From: Nocardia terrae
Lineage (GTDB): Bacteria; Actinomycetota; Actinomycetes; Mycobacteriales; Mycobacteriaceae
Reading direction: 5' to 3'
Assembly (NCBI RefSeq): GCF_009760405.1
Contig: NZ_WRPP01000006.1
Span: 372,001-436,000, forward strand
Length of the DNA stretch: 64,000 nt
Shown: positions 1 to 8,115 of the stretch, one piece after another
Layout: each line of letters opens with the position of its first letter
Numbering within the stretch: position 1 is the stretch's first letter
Notes under the pieces: model-generated
What the model saw: only the letters and a program-made list of their open reading frames with translations
Databases searched by the model: none
Told to the model about the DNA's origin: nothing
Position numbers and translations under genes: made by a program

Positions 1-173
1 TGCGGCTTGCCGGTGTCGATGCGCGCCTCGGTGGCCTCGGGGTGGTCTGCCGCGGAATCCGAGTTCACTACGCTCCCAATTCTTTTCGGCTAGGGTCTGA
101 AACTGTCAGCTTCAGTTGCGGACCGGTAGCGGCATGCCCGCGCCCGCTCCGTGGCATTGCCGGAAGGTTCGTC

Positions 174-1352
174 ATGCAGTTGCGCTATAGCCCATTCGAT
201 TTCGATGTCCATGCTGATCCGTACCCTTACTATGCCAGGTTGCGTAGCGAGGCCCCGGTCTACCGGAACGAGGACGACGACTTCTGGGCCCTCTCGCGCC
301 ACGCCGACGTCCTTGCCGCCCTCCGCGATTCCGAGCGTTTCTCCAGCAAGAACGGCCTGCGCATGGAACCCGCCTTCTGGGGACCGCAGGCCGAGCGCTT
401 CTTCTCCTTCGTGGCCATGGACCCGCCCAAGCACACCCGCCTGCGCGGGCTGGTGACACGGGCGTTCACCGCGCACCGGGTGCAGTCGCTGGCCCCGCGC
501 CTGCGCGAGATCGCGGTCGGACTGCTGGAACCGCTGCTCGAGCGCGGCAGCTTCGACCTGATGGCCGAGTTTGCCGGGCCGTTCCCGACCGAGGTGATCT
601 CCGAACTCGTCGGCGTGCCCGAGGGCGACCGCGAGATGCTGCGCAAGCTCGGCATGGAGATCATGTACACCGAGGAGGAGTCCACCGATCTGCGGCCCGA
701 GGCCATGCAGGCCATCGGCGCGCTGGTCGGCTACTACACCGAGCTCACCATCGAGCGCAGCAAGTCCCGGCAGGAGGATCTGCTCTCCGGGCTGCTCGAC
801 GCCGCCGACGGCGACGACCGGCTGACCCCCGAGGAGATCGTCGGCGTGCTGATCCTGCTCGTCGGCGCGGGCATCGAAACCAGCATGCTCACCTTCGGCA
901 ATGCCTGGCACGCGGCGTATCTGCACCCCGACCAGCGCCGGGCGGCCCTCGACGGCCGCATCGACGACTGGATCGACGAGGCCATGCGCTGGGATCCGGC
1001 GACCCAGACCCAGCTGCGCACCACCACCGAGGCGGTCGAGCTGCACGGCGTCGCCATTCCGGCCGACGCGCGCATTCTGCTGCTCACCGGTGCGGCCAAC
1101 CGCGACCCCGAGGTCTTCGCCGACCCCGACACCTTCGACCTGGACCGCGACACCTCCGACTCGCTGGTGTTCGGCAGCGGCCGCCACCACTGCCTCGGCT
1201 CGAATCTGGCGCTGCTGGAACTGCGCACCGCACTGGGGGAGATCGCGTCCCGGGTGGCCGATTTCGAGGTGGACACGGCGGCGTCGAAGCGCATCCACGC
1301 CTCCAACAACCGCGGCTTCGCCTCCCTCCCGACGATGGTGACGCTGCGCTGA
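174..1352 (+). CDS. Cytochrome P450
   Basis: A 392-residue haem monooxygenase of the soluble bacterial P450 class. Three hallmarks are visible: the I-helix oxygen-binding motif AGIETS, the K-helix ExxR motif as EAMR, and the haem loop FGSGRHHCLG with the proximal ligand Cys near residue 340. Length is normal for the family. I chose the ATG at 174 because the protein then begins at the usual pre-A-helix region (FDVHADPYPYYARLR); the reading frame stays open upstream to a GTG at 42, but that extension looks non-coding. The substrate cannot be read from sequence. A condensation-domain gene follows 171 bp downstream on the same strand, so P450 tailoring of a small peptide or ester product is an inference. 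Confidence 0.93.
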   Translation: MQLRYSPFDFDVHADPYPYYARLRSEAPVYRNEDDDFWALSRHADVLAALRDSERFSSKNGLRMEPAFWGPQAERFFSFVAMDPPKHTRLRGLVTRAFTAHRVQSLAPRLREIAVGLLEPLLERGSFDLMAEFAGPFPTEVISELVGVPEGDREMLRKLGMEIMYTEEESTDLRPEAMQAIGALVGYYTELTIERSKSRQEDLLSGLLDAADGDDRLTPEEIVGVLILLVGAGIETSMLTFGNAWHAAYLHPDQRRAALDGRIDDWIDEAMRWDPATQTQLRTTTEAVELHGVAIPADARILLLTGAANRDPEVFADPDTFDLDRDTSDSLVFGSGRHHCLGSNLALLELRTALGEIASRVADFEVDTAASKRIHASNNRGFASLPTMVTLR

Positions 1353-1523
1353 GCGCCGCTGCCCCTCCTCAATTGGGCCATGCGCTCGAGTGAGCCGGAT
1401 CTCCTTCCTCGCACTGCGGTCTAGCTAACGCATTGCTACCCTGTGCCGCATCGCCGTCCCTCAGAGCTGCCGGGCTTTCGGACGGCGATGTGAGAGAGAT
1501 CGAAGGCTGAGAGGGTAGCGTCG

Positions 1524-3017
1524 ATGGTCGGGCCGATTGCTGTCTGGACACGGCCACTGGAGCGGCGAAAGCCTGCTGAAGTGGCGGAATTTCTACGAGT
1601 CGTGGATGAGCCCGCACCCTTGCGGCGCATGCCGCGGTCGCCGCGAATACCGCTGGCGCCGGCCCAGGAACGCATGTGGCAGGCGGCGGCGGCCGGGCAA
1701 TCCGCTGACTGGAATGTTGCTCGGGCATTTCGAATTCGTGGCGAAGCGGTGAGCATCGCCGCGCTGACGGCGGCCATCGAGGATGTGGTCCGGCGGCACG
1801 CGCCCCTGCGGACCTGCTATCCGGCGACCGCCGACGGGCCCGTTCAGGTCGTGATGGACGCCGAGTTCGCGCGGGTCGAGATGGATGTCGTCGACACCTT
1901 CCCGGGCCAGCTCACCGAGCAGTTCGCCGAATTCGCGGCGCGGGCCTTCGATCTCGGATCGGAACTGCCGATCCGGGCCCGCATCTACCGGCTCGGCAGC
2001 CGGGATGTGGTGCTGGCCTTGGTGATCCACCACATCTCGCTGGACGGCCAATCCATTCCACCGCTGCTGCGTGACCTGGTCACCGCGTATCTGGCCCGGG
2101 GTGCGGGCCGGGCTCCCGAATTCCCGCCGCTGCCTGTCGATTACATCGACTACACGCTGTGGAAGCACGAGTATCTGGGTGCGGACGACGATCCGTACGG
2201 CCGCGCGAACACCCAGTTGCGGTACTGGGCCAACCATCTGGTCGGCCGGCCGACGCCGCTCGAATTCCCCTATGACAGACCGCGTTCCGCGCAACCCGAT
2301 GCCACGGGCGACATCATTCAGCTCCGCCTGGACGCGGCCATCCACCAGGCCCTGCTCGCGCGCGGACGCCAGAGCGGGGTCAGCCTGTTCATGTTGCTGC
2401 AGACCGCGTTCGCGCTCAGTGTCGCCAATTTCGCCAAGTCCCAGGACGTGACCGTCGCGACCGCCGTCTCCGGCCGCGACGACCCGCTGCTGGCGGATCT
2501 GGTCGGCAACCTGGCCGACGATGTGCTGCTACGCATCCGCCTGGACCGCGCCACCGACATGAACGACCTGATCGACCAGGTCAAACGGGTCGCCTTGGCC
2601 GCCTTCGCGCATCCCGACACCTCGAATCCACGCCTACGCCGCTGCCTTCCGGAGGATCCGGCCCACCCCCTGTTCCAGGCCACCCTCATCCTCCAGCGTG
2701 CCGACGCCGCGCCCGCGGCCCCCGCGCCGTCGGGCATATCGATCACCGAATTCCCCAGCGGCGTCATTCGCGCCAAGCACGACCTCGAATTCGGCCTCAC
2801 CGAGAACTACGACCACACGGGCGCCCCCACCGGGATCACCGGTCCTTTCCTCTACCCCACGGCCCGCTTCGACCGCGCCACAGCGACTCGTTTCGTCGGC
2901 ACCTTCACCGCCATGACCGAACTCCTGGCCTCCGGCTACTCCGGCTCCATCGCCCCGCTGCTGCGCCCCGAACCCCGCCGCACCCGCCGCACCCGCCGCC
3001 CCCGACGCCTGCGCTGA
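1524..3017 (+). CDS. Stand-alone NRPS-type condensation-domain protein
   Basis: A 497-residue protein carrying one condensation (CoA-acyltransferase-like) domain. The catalytic HHxxxDG motif reads HHISLDG at about residues 169-175, and the entry motif resembles PLAPAQERMW near residue 45. No adenylation or carrier domain follows, so it would act on a carrier-bound or CoA-bound donor in trans, as in free-standing C domains and PapA-type acyltransferases. The C-terminus is an unusual Arg-rich tail with repeats of the pattern RRTR, encoded by a short GC-rich tandem repeat near 2980-3010. The ATG at 1524 is the first in the frame. The neighbouring P450 and methyltransferase make a small biosynthetic locus plausible. 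Confidence 0.85.
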   Translation: MVGPIAVWTRPLERRKPAEVAEFLRVVDEPAPLRRMPRSPRIPLAPAQERMWQAAAAGQSADWNVARAFRIRGEAVSIAALTAAIEDVVRRHAPLRTCYPATADGPVQVVMDAEFARVEMDVVDTFPGQLTEQFAEFAARAFDLGSELPIRARIYRLGSRDVVLALVIHHISLDGQSIPPLLRDLVTAYLARGAGRAPEFPPLPVDYIDYTLWKHEYLGADDDPYGRANTQLRYWANHLVGRPTPLEFPYDRPRSAQPDATGDIIQLRLDAAIHQALLARGRQSGVSLFMLLQTAFALSVANFAKSQDVTVATAVSGRDDPLLADLVGNLADDVLLRIRLDRATDMNDLIDQVKRVALAAFAHPDTSNPRLRRCLPEDPAHPLFQATLILQRADAAPAAPAPSGISITEFPSGVIRAKHDLEFGLTENYDHTGAPTGITGPFLYPTARFDRATATRFVGTFTAMTELLASGYSGSIAPLLRPEPRRTRRTRRPRRLR

Positions 3018-3023
3018 GGCGCG

Positions 3024-3839
3024 TCAGGATTTGCGGGCCCGGGCGATACACCGGATCGCCCGCAGACGGCCATCGGTCAGGCCCGCGGTCAGGTTCTCGA
3101 TCTTCTCGGCGAAGTTGGGGACGAAGACCTGCAGGCCAACGGGATTCGGCGGTGCGGACAGCACCATTCGCATGATCGTGGCCGCCTGATCGGTGAGATC
3201 GTCCCAGTGCTCGATCGCGAAGCCCGGCTTCTCGATCGCCGCGCGCAGCTGGTCCGGGGTGACGAGGTGGCTCTGGTCGGGACGATCGGCCCAGGGCAGT
3301 GGAAAGGCGGGCACGCTGTTCGCCGTGGCGGTGATGTCCCAGAGGGCGAGTCGGCCATCCGCGTCCAGCACGCGGTACGCCTGCGCGTACAGCGCGTCCT
3401 TGTCGGCGATGTTCATCTGCACGTGCTGACTGAACACGACGTCGAAACTGTTGTCCCCGAACGGTAGTGCGGTGACGTCGCCCTGCCGGACCGTGATCGC
3501 GCCGTCCAGCCCGACCAGGCCGTTGAGCCAGCGCGCGGTCGCGCAGTAGTCCTCGGTCAGATCGACGGTCGTCACGCGGCATCGGTAGGTGTCGGCGACG
3601 AAGCGCGCGGTGCCGCCGATTCCACTGCCGGCATCGAGCACGCGGGACTCGGGGGTGAGGGCGGCCAGCTCGGCCAGCTGGCCGGTGGCGATGCGGCCCA
3701 TGGTGTGGAAGTCCTCCACCAGGGCCAGGTCCGCGAGTTGGAGTCGCTGTGGGTCCCGCCCGGCCGCGCGCAGCGCCTGTTCGATGTCGAGGCGGGAGAC
3801 GCCCGATGAGTAGGGCGTGTCGAGGGAGATCTCGGTCAT
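3024..3839 (-). CDS. SAM-dependent methyltransferase
   Basis: A 271-residue class I methyltransferase. Motif I is VLDAGSGIGGTARFVAD. The acidic end of strand beta2 (TTVDLTE) and a post-II segment (ALPFGDNSFDVVFSQHVQMNI) follow in the usual order for the Methyltransf_11 group, which includes small-molecule and ubiquinone/sterol-type methylases. I chose the ATG at 3839 (MTEISLDTPY); the frame runs open to 3887, but the extra residues look like leader. The gene converges on the condensation-domain gene with only 6 bp between stops. Substrate unknown. Confidence 0.88.
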   Translation of the reverse strand: MTEISLDTPYSSGVSRLDIEQALRAAGRDPQRLQLADLALVEDFHTMGRIATGQLAELAALTPESRVLDAGSGIGGTARFVADTYRCRVTTVDLTEDYCATARWLNGLVGLDGAITVRQGDVTALPFGDNSFDVVFSQHVQMNIADKDALYAQAYRVLDADGRLALWDITATANSVPAFPLPWADRPDQSHLVTPDQLRAAIEKPGFAIEHWDDLTDQAATIMRMVLSAPPNPVGLQVFVPNFAEKIENLTAGLTDGRLRAIRCIARARKS

Positions 3840-3926
3840 GTCAGCACTTTTCATTCGAGGACTCGGCCCGGACCGGAAAGTAACCATCGGTCACATGGTC
3901 GAGTATGCGCGCCCATGTGACCGTCG

Positions 3927-3938
3927 TCAACATCCTCT
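3927..3938 (+). promoter_or_regulatory. Candidate response-regulator box upstream of the histidine kinase
   Basis: The 12-mer TCAACATCCTCT lies 16 bp before the histidine-kinase GTG start. The identical 12-mer recurs at 6047-6058, between the partner regulator and the PAP2 gene. Two identical boxes at the control regions of one two-component locus suggest a binding site for its own regulator. This is inference; no footprint can be seen. Confidence 0.4.
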
Positions 3939-3954
3939 GTGATCTGATGGGGGC

Positions 3955-5352
3955 GTGAATCGGATCCGGGAATGGCTGCGGCCCTCGCATTGGGGGTTGC
4001 GGATTCGGTCCGCCGTCGCCGCGGCGCTGACCGTGGGCGCGGTCCTGCTGCTGGCGGCCGCGGCCATGCTCGGGCTGCTGAACCGGTCCCTGCTGCGGGA
4101 GCTCGACGCGGCGGCGGGGACGCGGGCGGACTCGATCGTGAACGAGCTGACGCGCGGTTCGGTCGCCGAGCTGCCGGGGTCGCTGTTCGATGCCACCGGT
4201 CAGGTCGCGGTGGTGCAGATCGTCGATGCGCGGGGGCGGATCGTGCGGGCGTCGGACGCGAAAACATCGGCGCCGCTGCTGGATCCGAACACCGTGACCG
4301 AGCCCGCGCACGGATTGCGGCCCACCTCCGCCCACGACAAGGACCTGCGGGTCGCGGCGCGCCCGGTGGTCGCGCCCGACGGCCGCTATGTCGTGCTGGT
4401 CGCGGGTGACAGCGAGCCCGCCGAGCGCGCGGTGAAACGGGTCGGCGCGCTGGTCGCGGTGGGCGGGCCGCTCGTGGTGGCCGCCGCCGCGCTGGCCACC
4501 TACCTGCTGGTGGGGCGATCGCTGCGGTCGGTGGAGGAGATCCGCAGCCGGGTGGCGGGCATCGGCGCGACCGGGCTCTCGGAGCGGGTGCCGGTGCCCG
4601 TGGCGCGCGACGAGATCGCGCGGCTGGCCGAGACCATGAACGACATGCTGGCCCGCGTCGAGGCCGGGCACGAGGCGCAACGCCGCTTCGTCGGCGACGC
4701 CTCGCACGAACTGCGCAGCCCGCTGGCGGTGGTCACGGCCGCCCTGGAGCTCGCGCGCGACCGGCCCGAGACGCTGGACGCCGAATTGATCGGCGGCACA
4801 ATGCTTCCGGAGACCGAGCGCATGCGGCAGTTGATCGAAGACCTGCTGACGCTGGCGGCGGCGGACGAGAACGGGCTCGAATTGCGCACCGGGGACGTGG
4901 ATCTCGACGATCTGGCGGGGGAGCAGGCGGCCGCCCTGCGCGCGCGGGGCGGGTTGACGGTGCGCACCGACATCGAACCGGTCCGGGTGCAGGGTGATCA
5001 GCCCAAACTCGCTCGGGCACTGCGCAATATCGTCGAGAATGCCGCCGCGCACGCCCGCTCCACGGTGGTGGTCACCGTGCGACGGGACGGCGCGCACGCC
5101 CTGGTGCTGGTGGACGACGACGGTCCCGGCATTCCGGTGGCCGACCGTGCGCGGGTATTCGGCCGCTTCGTGCGGCTGGAGGCCGATCGCGCCCGCGCCA
5201 CCGGCGGTTCCGGGCTGGGTCTGGCGATCGTCGCGGAAATCGTGGCCGCGCACGGCGGATCGGTGACGATCGATGAATCACCCTGGGGTGGAGCTCGATT
5301 CGTGATCAGGCTGCCCGTCGGGATCGACCATGCGATACCCGACGCCCCGTAG
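3955..5352 (+). CDS. Two-component sensor histidine kinase
   Basis: A 465-residue membrane sensor kinase. It has a first transmembrane helix at about residues 20-42, an extracytoplasmic loop of about 120 residues, a second helix at about 163-187, a HAMP linker, and the H-box HELRSP with the phospho-accepting His at 251. The ATPase domain shows the N-box NIVENAAAHA near 360, G1 (DDGPGI) and G2 (GSGLGLAI). The GTG at 3955 is the only start that keeps the first helix intact. It presumably autophosphorylates and passes phosphate to the OmpR-type regulator encoded opposite. The two genes converge and their 3' ends overlap by 75 bp, unlike the usual tandem arrangement. The signal is unknown; the PAP2 neighbour hints at an envelope cue. 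Confidence 0.92.
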   Translation: MNRIREWLRPSHWGLRIRSAVAAALTVGAVLLLAAAAMLGLLNRSLLRELDAAAGTRADSIVNELTRGSVAELPGSLFDATGQVAVVQIVDARGRIVRASDAKTSAPLLDPNTVTEPAHGLRPTSAHDKDLRVAARPVVAPDGRYVVLVAGDSEPAERAVKRVGALVAVGGPLVVAAAALATYLLVGRSLRSVEEIRSRVAGIGATGLSERVPVPVARDEIARLAETMNDMLARVEAGHEAQRRFVGDASHELRSPLAVVTAALELARDRPETLDAELIGGTMLPETERMRQLIEDLLTLAAADENGLELRTGDVDLDDLAGEQAAALRARGGLTVRTDIEPVRVQGDQPKLARALRNIVENAAAHARSTVVVTVRRDGAHALVLVDDDGPGIPVADRARVFGRFVRLEADRARATGGSGLGLAIVAEIVAAHGGSVTIDESPWGGARFVIRLPVGIDHAIPDAP

Positions 5353-6000
5353 CGTCTCGATGCTGGTGCGGCCGAAGGGGGCGTCGATCTTCTTGCGCAG
5401 ATATCCGACGTAGACCTCGACCACGTTCTCCGGTCCGTCGTAGTGGGCGTCCCACACATTGCGCAGGATCTCGATCTTGGTCAGCGCCAATCCCTTGTGC
5501 CGCAACAGGAATTCCAGCAAGCCGAACTCACGCGGGGTGAGGGTGAGGGCGACATCGCCGCGCCGCACCGTGCGCCGGGCCGGATCCAGCACCAGATCGC
5601 CCGCCGACAGCAGCGCCGGCTGCTGCGGGGCGCGGCGGCGCAGCAGGGCGCGCAGCCGGGCGATGAGCACCACGAACGAGAAAGGCTTGGTCAGGTAGTC
5701 GTCCGCGCCCAGATCCAGGGCGTCGGCCTGCTCGTAGTCGCCGTCCTTGGCGGTCAGCATCAGCACCGGCGTGGCCACGTCCTTCGCGCGCAGCCGTCGC
5801 AGCACCTCGTAGCCGCTCAGCTCGGGCAGCATGATGTCGAGCACGATCACATCGAAGCGCTCCTCCGACGCCGCCCACAGCCCCTCGGTCCCCGTGTGGG
5901 CGAGCTGCACCACGAACCCCTCGAGCTCGAGCCCGCGCCGAATCGTCTGCGCCAACCGCACCTCGTCCTCGACCACCAGCACTCGCACGGCCACCAGCAT
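5278..6000 (-). CDS. OmpR-family response regulator
   Basis: A 240-residue regulator. The N-terminal receiver has the acidic pair (VVEDE), the phospho-acceptor Asp55 in VLDIMLPE and the conserved Lys in DDYLTKPF. A winged-helix DNA-binding domain ends in the typical TLRGVGYRM, followed by a tail of about 15 residues. The ATG at 6000 is used here; GTG codons at 5991 and 5988 are alternative starts. Its last 75 bp overlap the 3' end of the histidine kinase in antisense, and both termini are canonical, so neither gene is a mis-call. It is divergent from the PAP2 gene, with a candidate binding box between them. Confidence 0.92.
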   Translation of the reverse strand: MLVAVRVLVVEDEVRLAQTIRRGLELEGFVVQLAHTGTEGLWAASEERFDVIVLDIMLPELSGYEVLRRLRAKDVATPVLMLTAKDGDYEQADALDLGADDYLTKPFSFVVLIARLRALLRRRAPQQPALLSAGDLVLDPARRTVRRGDVALTLTPREFGLLEFLLRHKGLALTKIEILRNVWDAHYDGPENVVEVYVGYLRKKIDAPFGRTSIETLRGVGYRMVDPDGQPDHESSSTPG

Positions 6001-6046
6001 GCCGGACGACGCGGTTCGCGGCGGGACGGACCCGCCCAGCCGGCTC

Positions 6047-6058
6047 TCAACATCCTCT
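6047..6058 (+). promoter_or_regulatory. Candidate response-regulator box between regulator and PAP2 genes
   Basis: This is the second copy of TCAACATCCTCT. Here it sits inside CTCAACATCCTCTCA, so CTCA recurs with an 11-bp start-to-start spacing, one helical turn. That is the typical geometry of OmpR/PhoP-type tandem binding sites. It could control the divergent regulator and PAP2 genes. Inference from repeat and position. Confidence 0.4.
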
Positions 6059-6085
6059 CAGCGATGCCATGGCAACCTCGATGGC

Positions 6086-6796
6086 ATGCTGTCCCCACCA
6101 CCCGCAAAGGAAGAAGCACTCACGACGACACGGCCCTTCCGACTCTCGGACCTTCCCCGCACCGGCGTCCTCCTCACGCTGGCGTCGGCCGTGGCTCTCG
6201 TCGTCCTCACCTGCGTGGTGGCCCCGCACAACGGTCCCGTCGGCCCGGATTCGTCCTGGCTGCAATGGTTCATCGACCAGCGCACCGCCGCCTGGACCAA
6301 GCTCGCCAAGGCGATCAGCACCGCCGGTGACACCACCTCGGTCGCGATCTACTCGATCCTGGCGTGCGTCGTGTTGGCGTGGCGCAAGTACTGGGAGCAG
6401 GCGGTCCTCATCGCGATCGCCGCCGCCGGTGCCGGAGCGCTCACTTTCTTCGGCAAACTCCTCATCGCCCGCGACCGCCCCCCGGTCATCGACCATCTCG
6501 TCACCGAGACCAACCACTCCTACCCCTCCGGCCACGCCCTGGGCTCCACTGTGGTCGCGGGCATCCTGGTCGCCGTCGCACTGCCCTACTGGCGCAAATC
6601 GATCGGCATCCTCGCGATCACGATCGCCACCCTGTTCGTCCTGGCCGTCGGCCTATCCCGCCTCTACCTCGGCGTGCACTGGCCCACCGACGTCCTCGCA
6701 GGCTGGCTCCTCGGCTCCTGCTGGCTCACCTTCTGCCTGACCCTCCGCCCCCACATCCCCCTCCTGACCGACCGCCTCCCCACCAAGCTCCGCTGA
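6086..6796 (+). CDS. PAP2-family membrane phosphatase
   Basis: A 236-residue polytopic protein of the PAP2 (lipid phosphatase / undecaprenyl-pyrophosphatase-like) superfamily. The three catalytic motifs are in order: KLLIARDRPP, then SYPSGHAL, then SRLYLGVHWPTDV. Hydrophobic segments alternate with them as in a six-helix PAP2 fold. The active site is expected to face the outside and to remove phosphate from a lipid or isoprenoid phosphate. I chose the ATG at 6086; earlier codons in the frame lie within the divergent regulator gene. A candidate regulator box lies about 30 bp upstream, so control by the two-component pair is likely. Confidence 0.9.
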   Translation: MLSPPPAKEEALTTTRPFRLSDLPRTGVLLTLASAVALVVLTCVVAPHNGPVGPDSSWLQWFIDQRTAAWTKLAKAISTAGDTTSVAIYSILACVVLAWRKYWEQAVLIAIAAAGAGALTFFGKLLIARDRPPVIDHLVTETNHSYPSGHALGSTVVAGILVAVALPYWRKSIGILAITIATLFVLAVGLSRLYLGVHWPTDVLAGWLLGSCWLTFCLTLRPHIPLLTDRLPTKLR

Positions 6797-6995
6797 CCCG
6801 GACCAGACCGTGTGACGCGAAAGCGTTTTCACACTCGTCGATTCCTCCACAGGCCGACCGAACCCCCAGCTCACCAGGTGATCGCCGACTTGCGGCCGTG
6901 CAGTTCTCCCGCCCCAAGGGCGGCTTCCCGCTAAATCAACCCCGTACCTGCACGATTAGGCCCATTCTTCACATTGAGCTCGCTGATCTCGAAAG

Positions 6996-8069
6996 CTACC
7001 GAGGGATAGGCACTCCGGCGGACCAGACCTGGCGGATGGACCGCGTCGCGGTGATGTCGGCGAGGGGGTCGCCGTCGAGGAGAACCAGGTCGGCGCGCAG
7101 ACCCGGTTCGATGGAGCCTCGGTCGGTGAGGCCGAAGTACTTGGCGGGCAAGATTGTTGCCGCATTCAGCGCTTCCGCGGGGGTGAGACCGGATTGGACG
7201 AGGAGTTCCAGTTCGTGGTGGAGGGAGTCGCCGAACGCGGGGTTGCAGGGGACACCGGTGGAGGCGTTGGCATCGGTGCCCGCCAGGATGGGGATACCGG
7301 CGGCATGCAGGGCGGCGACGTTGGTGAGGGCGTCGGCGAACGCACCCGGGATGCCGCGGAAGGCGGTCATGGCCTCCATCATGGTGAGAGTCGGGGTGAC
7401 GACCGTGCCTTCCGAGGCCATCCGGGTGATGGTGGCCGTCGGGAGGGCGGCACCGACGGGGATGTGGGTGATGATGTCGACGCCGGCGTCGAGAGCCAGG
7501 GCGTAGGCGGCCGGGTTGGTCGCGTGGGCGATGACCAGCAGGTCGCGGGCATGGGCTTCGGCGACAGCGGCTTTGGCGGAGGTTTCGTCGGGTCCGCCGT
7601 CGCCGGGGGCTTCGAGAACCAGCTTGATGTAGTTCGATCCGGTGGAATGCCGTTGGGCCACCATGGGTTCGGCTTGGTCGGCGGAGCGGATGACGGCGGT
7701 TTCGGGGAGGAACTTGCTGTGCATGCCCTCGGGGCCGACGATGGCCATGCCCGCGCTGCGAATATCGGTGGTGCCCACGGTGTTCCGCAGATCGGCCACG
7801 ATATCGGGGTCGCACGCCATGTCCAGTGCGGTGGTCACGCCGAAAGGCGTGAAGGCGGACGGAGTTGCCGTGTCGTGGATGTGCACGTGAGCGTCGATGA
7901 ATCCGGGGAGCAGGACCGCGCCGCCGGCGTCGATGCGCGTGGCGCCGGTGTCCTCGGTGCCGATGATCGCGCCGTCGATGACGACGGTGGTGGGTGTGCT
8001 GAGCGTACGGCCGTCGAAGACGCGAACATTGTCGAGCGCGGTCCGGCCCGCGGTGCTGGAAGAGGTCAC
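6996..8069 (-). CDS. Metal-dependent amidohydrolase (imidazolonepropionase-like)
   Basis: A 357-residue amidohydrolase-superfamily enzyme. Metal-binding elements are the HxH motif in GFIDAHVHIHD, a candidate bridging Lys in NYIKLVLE, the later histidines in VIAHATN and IITHIPV, and the Asp in LAGTDANAS. The C-terminal PGLRADLVLLDGDPLADI strand is typical of this superfamily. It would hydrolyse an amide or cyclic amide; the substrate is unknown. The GTG start at 8069 has a purine-rich site (GGAGGAAG) about 9 bp upstream. It lies 46 bp downstream of the RodA-like gene on the same strand and may be co-transcribed. Confidence 0.88.
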   Translation of the reverse strand: MTSSSTAGRTALDNVRVFDGRTLSTPTTVVIDGAIIGTEDTGATRIDAGGAVLLPGFIDAHVHIHDTATPSAFTPFGVTTALDMACDPDIVADLRNTVGTTDIRSAGMAIVGPEGMHSKFLPETAVIRSADQAEPMVAQRHSTGSNYIKLVLEAPGDGGPDETSAKAAVAEAHARDLLVIAHATNPAAYALALDAGVDIITHIPVGAALPTATITRMASEGTVVTPTLTMMEAMTAFRGIPGAFADALTNVAALHAAGIPILAGTDANASTGVPCNPAFGDSLHHELELLVQSGLTPAEALNAATILPAKYFGLTDRGSIEPGLRADLVLLDGDPLADITATRSIRQVWSAGVPIPR

Positions 8070-8115
8070 TCGACCAGCTTCCTCCGATTCCCGTGCCGAG
8101 GCACGGCCATTCGGC

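Noticed and set aside
90..1298. A 402-codon minus-strand frame opposite the P450 gene
   Set aside because: Composition is typical of an antisense shadow, and the P450 has all its motifs.
2980..3016. Short CGCCGCACC-type tandem repeat
   Set aside because: It is within the coding sequence of the condensation protein and simply encodes its Arg-rich tail; it is not CRISPR or a mobile repeat.
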